DNA from: Clostridia bacterium
GTDB lineage: Bacteria > Bacillota > Clostridia > Christensenellales > Borkfalkiaceae
Reading direction: 5' to 3'
NCBI GenBank assembly: GCA_017457225.1
Contig: JAFTHW010000014.1
Coordinates: forward strand, 1 to 35,155
Length of the DNA: 35,155 nt
Numbering within the stretch: the first letter of the stretch is position 1; each line of letters starts with the position of its first letter. This document shows positions 33,354 to 35,155 of this stretch, one piece after another. The position numbers were made by a program, and so were the translations under genes. The notes under the pieces were generated by a model. It searched no databases, had not been told where the DNA came from, and saw nothing but the letters and a program-made list of their open reading frames with translations.

Positions 33354-34967
33354 ATGCACAACGTTAATTTGAGCGTCCTGTTTCTCAACAGTATGCCTAT
33401 ATGGGCTGGAATTGTCGTGGCTGTCGCTACACTTCTTGTCGGTGGACTTGTAGGTTTTGTATGTTACAAGACGTTGACCGAAAAGAAAGTTGGCTCGGCG
33501 GAAGCGAGAGTTCGTAAGATCGTCGACGATGCAGAAGCGGAAGCGGAGAAGATCAAGGCTCAAGGAAAAGAAGAAAGCAAGAGAGCGTTAAAAGAAGCGC
33601 TTCTCGAAGCAAAGGAACAGGATTTAAGATTAAGAAACGAATTTGAACGCGAAACCAAGGAAAAGAAAGCGGAGATCCAACGTATGGAGCAACGCATCAC
33701 TCAAAAGGAAGACGCGCTCGACAAAAAGACGGAAGCTCTTGAACAGCACAAGCAACGTCTTTTACAGGAAGAAGAAGAGGTCAAGAAACTGCAAGAAAAA
33801 ATCAGTTCTCAACACGAATTGATGGTGCAGGAACTTGAAAAGGTAGCGCAACTTACGCGTGAAGAAGCAAAGCGTTTGTTGACGGAAGAAATTCTCGACA
33901 GCACTCGCCACGATGTTGCGATTCAAGTGCGCAATCTTGAACAGCAAGCCAAAGACGAAGCGGATATGAACGCAAAGAAAATCATTGCGCTTGCAATTCA
34001 AAAATGCGCGGCGGATCAAGCGTCGGAGATTACCGTTTCAGTAGTACCTTTGCCGAGTGATGATATGAAGGCTCGTATTATCGGTCGTGAGGGTAGAAAT
34101 ATTCGCGCTTTGGAAAATGCAACGGGTATTGAATTGATCGTAGACGATACTCCCGAAGTCGTTATTTTGTCGGGCTTTGATCCCGTTAGACGTGAGATCG
34201 CAAGATTATCCCTTGAAAAATTGATTAACGACGGAAGAATCCATCCTGCAAGAATTGAAGAAACGGTTGAAAAAGTTTCCCGTGAGATGGATCAGCAAAT
34301 TAAAGAAGCAGGCGAAGCTGCCGTATTTGAAGAGGGTATCTTCGGTTTGCATCCTGAACTCATCAAGTTGATCGGTCGTTTGAAATTTAGAACCAGTTAC
34401 GGTCAAAACGTATATAAGCACTCTGTAGAAGTGGCTACTCTTGCAGGGCAAATGGCGGCTGAGCTTGGTTTAGACGCAACGTTTGCAAAGCGCGCAGGCT
34501 TGTTGCACGACATCGGTAAAGCAGTGGATCAGGAACAAGAGGGTACGCACATTCAAATCGGCGCAGATCTGGCGAAGAAATACAAAGAAAACGCAAACAT
34601 TGTCAACGCGATTATGGCGCATCACGGCGACGTAGAGCCCAAGACAATCGAAGCAGTATTGATTCAGGCGGCAGACGCGATTTCGGGCGCTCGTCCCGGC
34701 GCGAGAAGAGAGACGGGTACGAACTATATCAAACGTTTGGAAAAATTGGAGTCGATTGCCTCCGGTTTCAACGGCGTAGAAAAGAGTTATGCGATTCAGG
34801 CGGGGCGTGAAATCCGTGTTATCGTAAAACCCGAACAGGTAGACGACGCGCAAGCATTATTCCTTGCGAAAGATATTGCGAAAAAGATCGAGACGGAATT
34901 GGAATATCCCGGTCAGATCAAAGTCAACGTCATCCGCGAATTCCGCGGTGTAGAATACGCGAAATAA
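33354..34967 (+). CDS. rny: Ribonuclease Y
   Basis: Membrane-anchored endoribonuclease that initiates mRNA decay in Firmicutes. An N-terminal membrane helix spans about 17-38. A long charged coiled coil follows (about 45-210, rich in E, K, A and Q). The KH domain contains [14 protein letters not shown] (near 240), and the HD phosphohydrolase domain contains [10 protein letters not shown] (383-392), the metal-binding His-Asp, with [10 protein letters not shown] downstream. Length is 537 residues. AGGAGG precedes the ATG. It sits directly after recA, a usual neighbour, but as a separate unit with its own promoter and terminator. Confidence 0.98.
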   Translation: MHNVNLSVLFLNSMPIWAGIVVAVATLLVGGLVGFVCYKTLTEKKVGSAEARVRKIVDDAEAEAEKIKAQGKEESKRALKEALLEAKEQDLRLRNEFERETKEKKAEIQRMEQRITQKEDALDKKTEALEQHKQRLLQEEEEVKKLQEKISSQHELMVQELEKVAQLTREEAKRLLTEEILDSTRHDVAIQVRNLEQQAKDEADMNAKKIIALAIQKCAADQASEITVSVVPLPSDDMKARIIGREGRNIRALENATGIELIVDDTPEVVILSGFDPVRREIARLSLEKLINDGRIHPARIEETVEKVSREMDQQIKEAGEAAVFEEGIFGLHPELIKLIGRLKFRTSYGQNVYKHSVEVATLAGQMAAELGLDATFAKRAGLLHDIGKAVDQEQEGTHIQIGADLAKKYKENANIVNAIMAHHGDVEPKTIEAVLIQAADAISGARPGARRETGTNYIKRLEKLESIASGFNGVEKSYAIQAGREIRVIVKPEQVDDAQALFLAKDIAKKIETELEYPGQIKVNVIREFRGVEYAK

Positions 34968-34974
34968 AAAACGA

Positions 34975-35008
34975 AAACTCCCTTCTGCGTATGCAAAAGG
35001 GAGTTTTA
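34975..35008 (+). terminator. Terminator after rny
   Basis: AAAACTCCCTT (34975-34985) pairs exactly with AAGGGAGTTTT (34998-35008). The loop can form a small inner GC pairing. It is likely bidirectional. Confidence 0.85.
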
Positions 35009-35053
35009 TCTAACGGTGAATTATACTATCAAGTGCAACACCCTAATAAAAAA

Positions 35054-35083
35054 ATGACAGTTCATATAAATCTGTGTTATAAT
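35054..35083 (+). promoter_or_regulatory. Promoter of the IS30 transposase
   Basis: ATGACA (35054-35059), 18 bases, TATAAT (35078-35083), about 35 bases upstream of the transposase start codon. Confidence 0.5.
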
Positions 35084-35117
35084 AAGTTTACCACAACAAA
35101 AATAACAGGAGAAATAT

Positions 35118-35155
35118 ATGAACTGCTACCATCATTTTACCATAGAAGAAAGAAC
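35118..35155 (+). CDS. IS30-family transposase, N-terminal fragment (cut by window edge)
   Basis: Only 12 codons are visible, reading MNCYHHFTIEER. The YHHFTIEER pattern is the usual opening of IS30-family transposases in Clostridia, which is followed by a helix-turn-helix and a DDE catalytic domain. AGGAGAAATAT precedes the ATG, giving a good ribosome binding site. The rest of the gene lies outside the window, so integrity cannot be judged. Confidence 0.75.
   Translation, partial: MNCYHHFTIEER

Larger units (their letters stand above)
35020..35155 (+). mobile_element. Left part of an IS30-family insertion sequence
   Basis: The region begins near ACTATCAAGTGCAACA (35026-35041), which resembles the outer end of clostridial IS30-family elements. 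A promoter and the start of an IS30-like transposase follow. The exact boundary, the full inverted repeat and the target duplication cannot be read because the element leaves the window. It lies directly beyond the rny terminator. Confidence 0.65.

Overview
This window looks like a chromosomal segment of a low-to-moderate GC, Gram-positive-type bacterium of the Clostridia. Evidence: Firmicutes-style promoters (several exact or near-exact TTGACA-N17-TATAAT), strong AGGAGG-type ribosome binding sites, a dcw (division and cell wall) cluster headed by mraZ, RNase Y, a RecA-CinA pair, and an XRE-cupin-regulated potABCD operon. MurE carries the DNPR motif of meso-diaminopimelate-adding enzymes. No sporulation genes (spoIIGA, sigE, sigG) follow ftsZ, so a non-sporulating clostridial lineage (for example near Christensenellales/Borkfalkia) is a reasonable but unproven guess.

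Layout. 1-201: a minus-strand tRNA array (unknown isotype cut by the window edge, Arg-TCT, Gly-TCC) with its own promoter. 442-2397: a small DUF1294-like membrane protein divergent from purH. 2604-7971: a minus-strand polyamine uptake operon in the order XRE-cupin regulator, potA, potB, potC, potD. It is driven by a consensus promoter and followed, just downstream of its start site, by repeated GTTTA-N7-TAAAC inverted repeats that look like tandem operators. 8142-8485: rpsT. 8554-9306: murI. 9376-24053: a dcw cluster (mraZ, rsmH, ftsL, a small membrane protein, ftsI-type PBP, murE, mraY, murD, ftsW, murA, ftsQ, ftsA, ftsZ). 24294-28937: murC and ftsK. 29020-33140: rimO, pgsA, cinA, recA. 33354-34967: rny. 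35020-end: the left part of an IS30-family element.

How the genes work together. murI supplies D-glutamate. murA, murC, murD, murE and mraY make the peptidoglycan precursor, and FtsW plus the class B PBP polymerise and cross-link it at the septum. FtsZ, FtsA, FtsL and FtsQ assemble the division machine, and FtsK clears DNA from the septum. murF and murG, normally inside this cluster, are missing here and must lie elsewhere. The cluster is cut by intrinsic terminators into several separately promoted units, which is unusual for dcw.

The most interesting points are the phased operator array of the polyamine operon; the PBP gene whose natural start appears to be an AUU or AUC codon; the murD/ftsW overlap, in which one DNA stretch encodes an acidic tail in one frame and a basic one in the other; a divergent FtsA with an altered phosphate loop; a small membrane protein with its own promoter and terminator inside dcw; and a CinA with an eroded N-terminal domain. 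I found no CRISPR array, toxin-antitoxin system, phage or obvious defence system.
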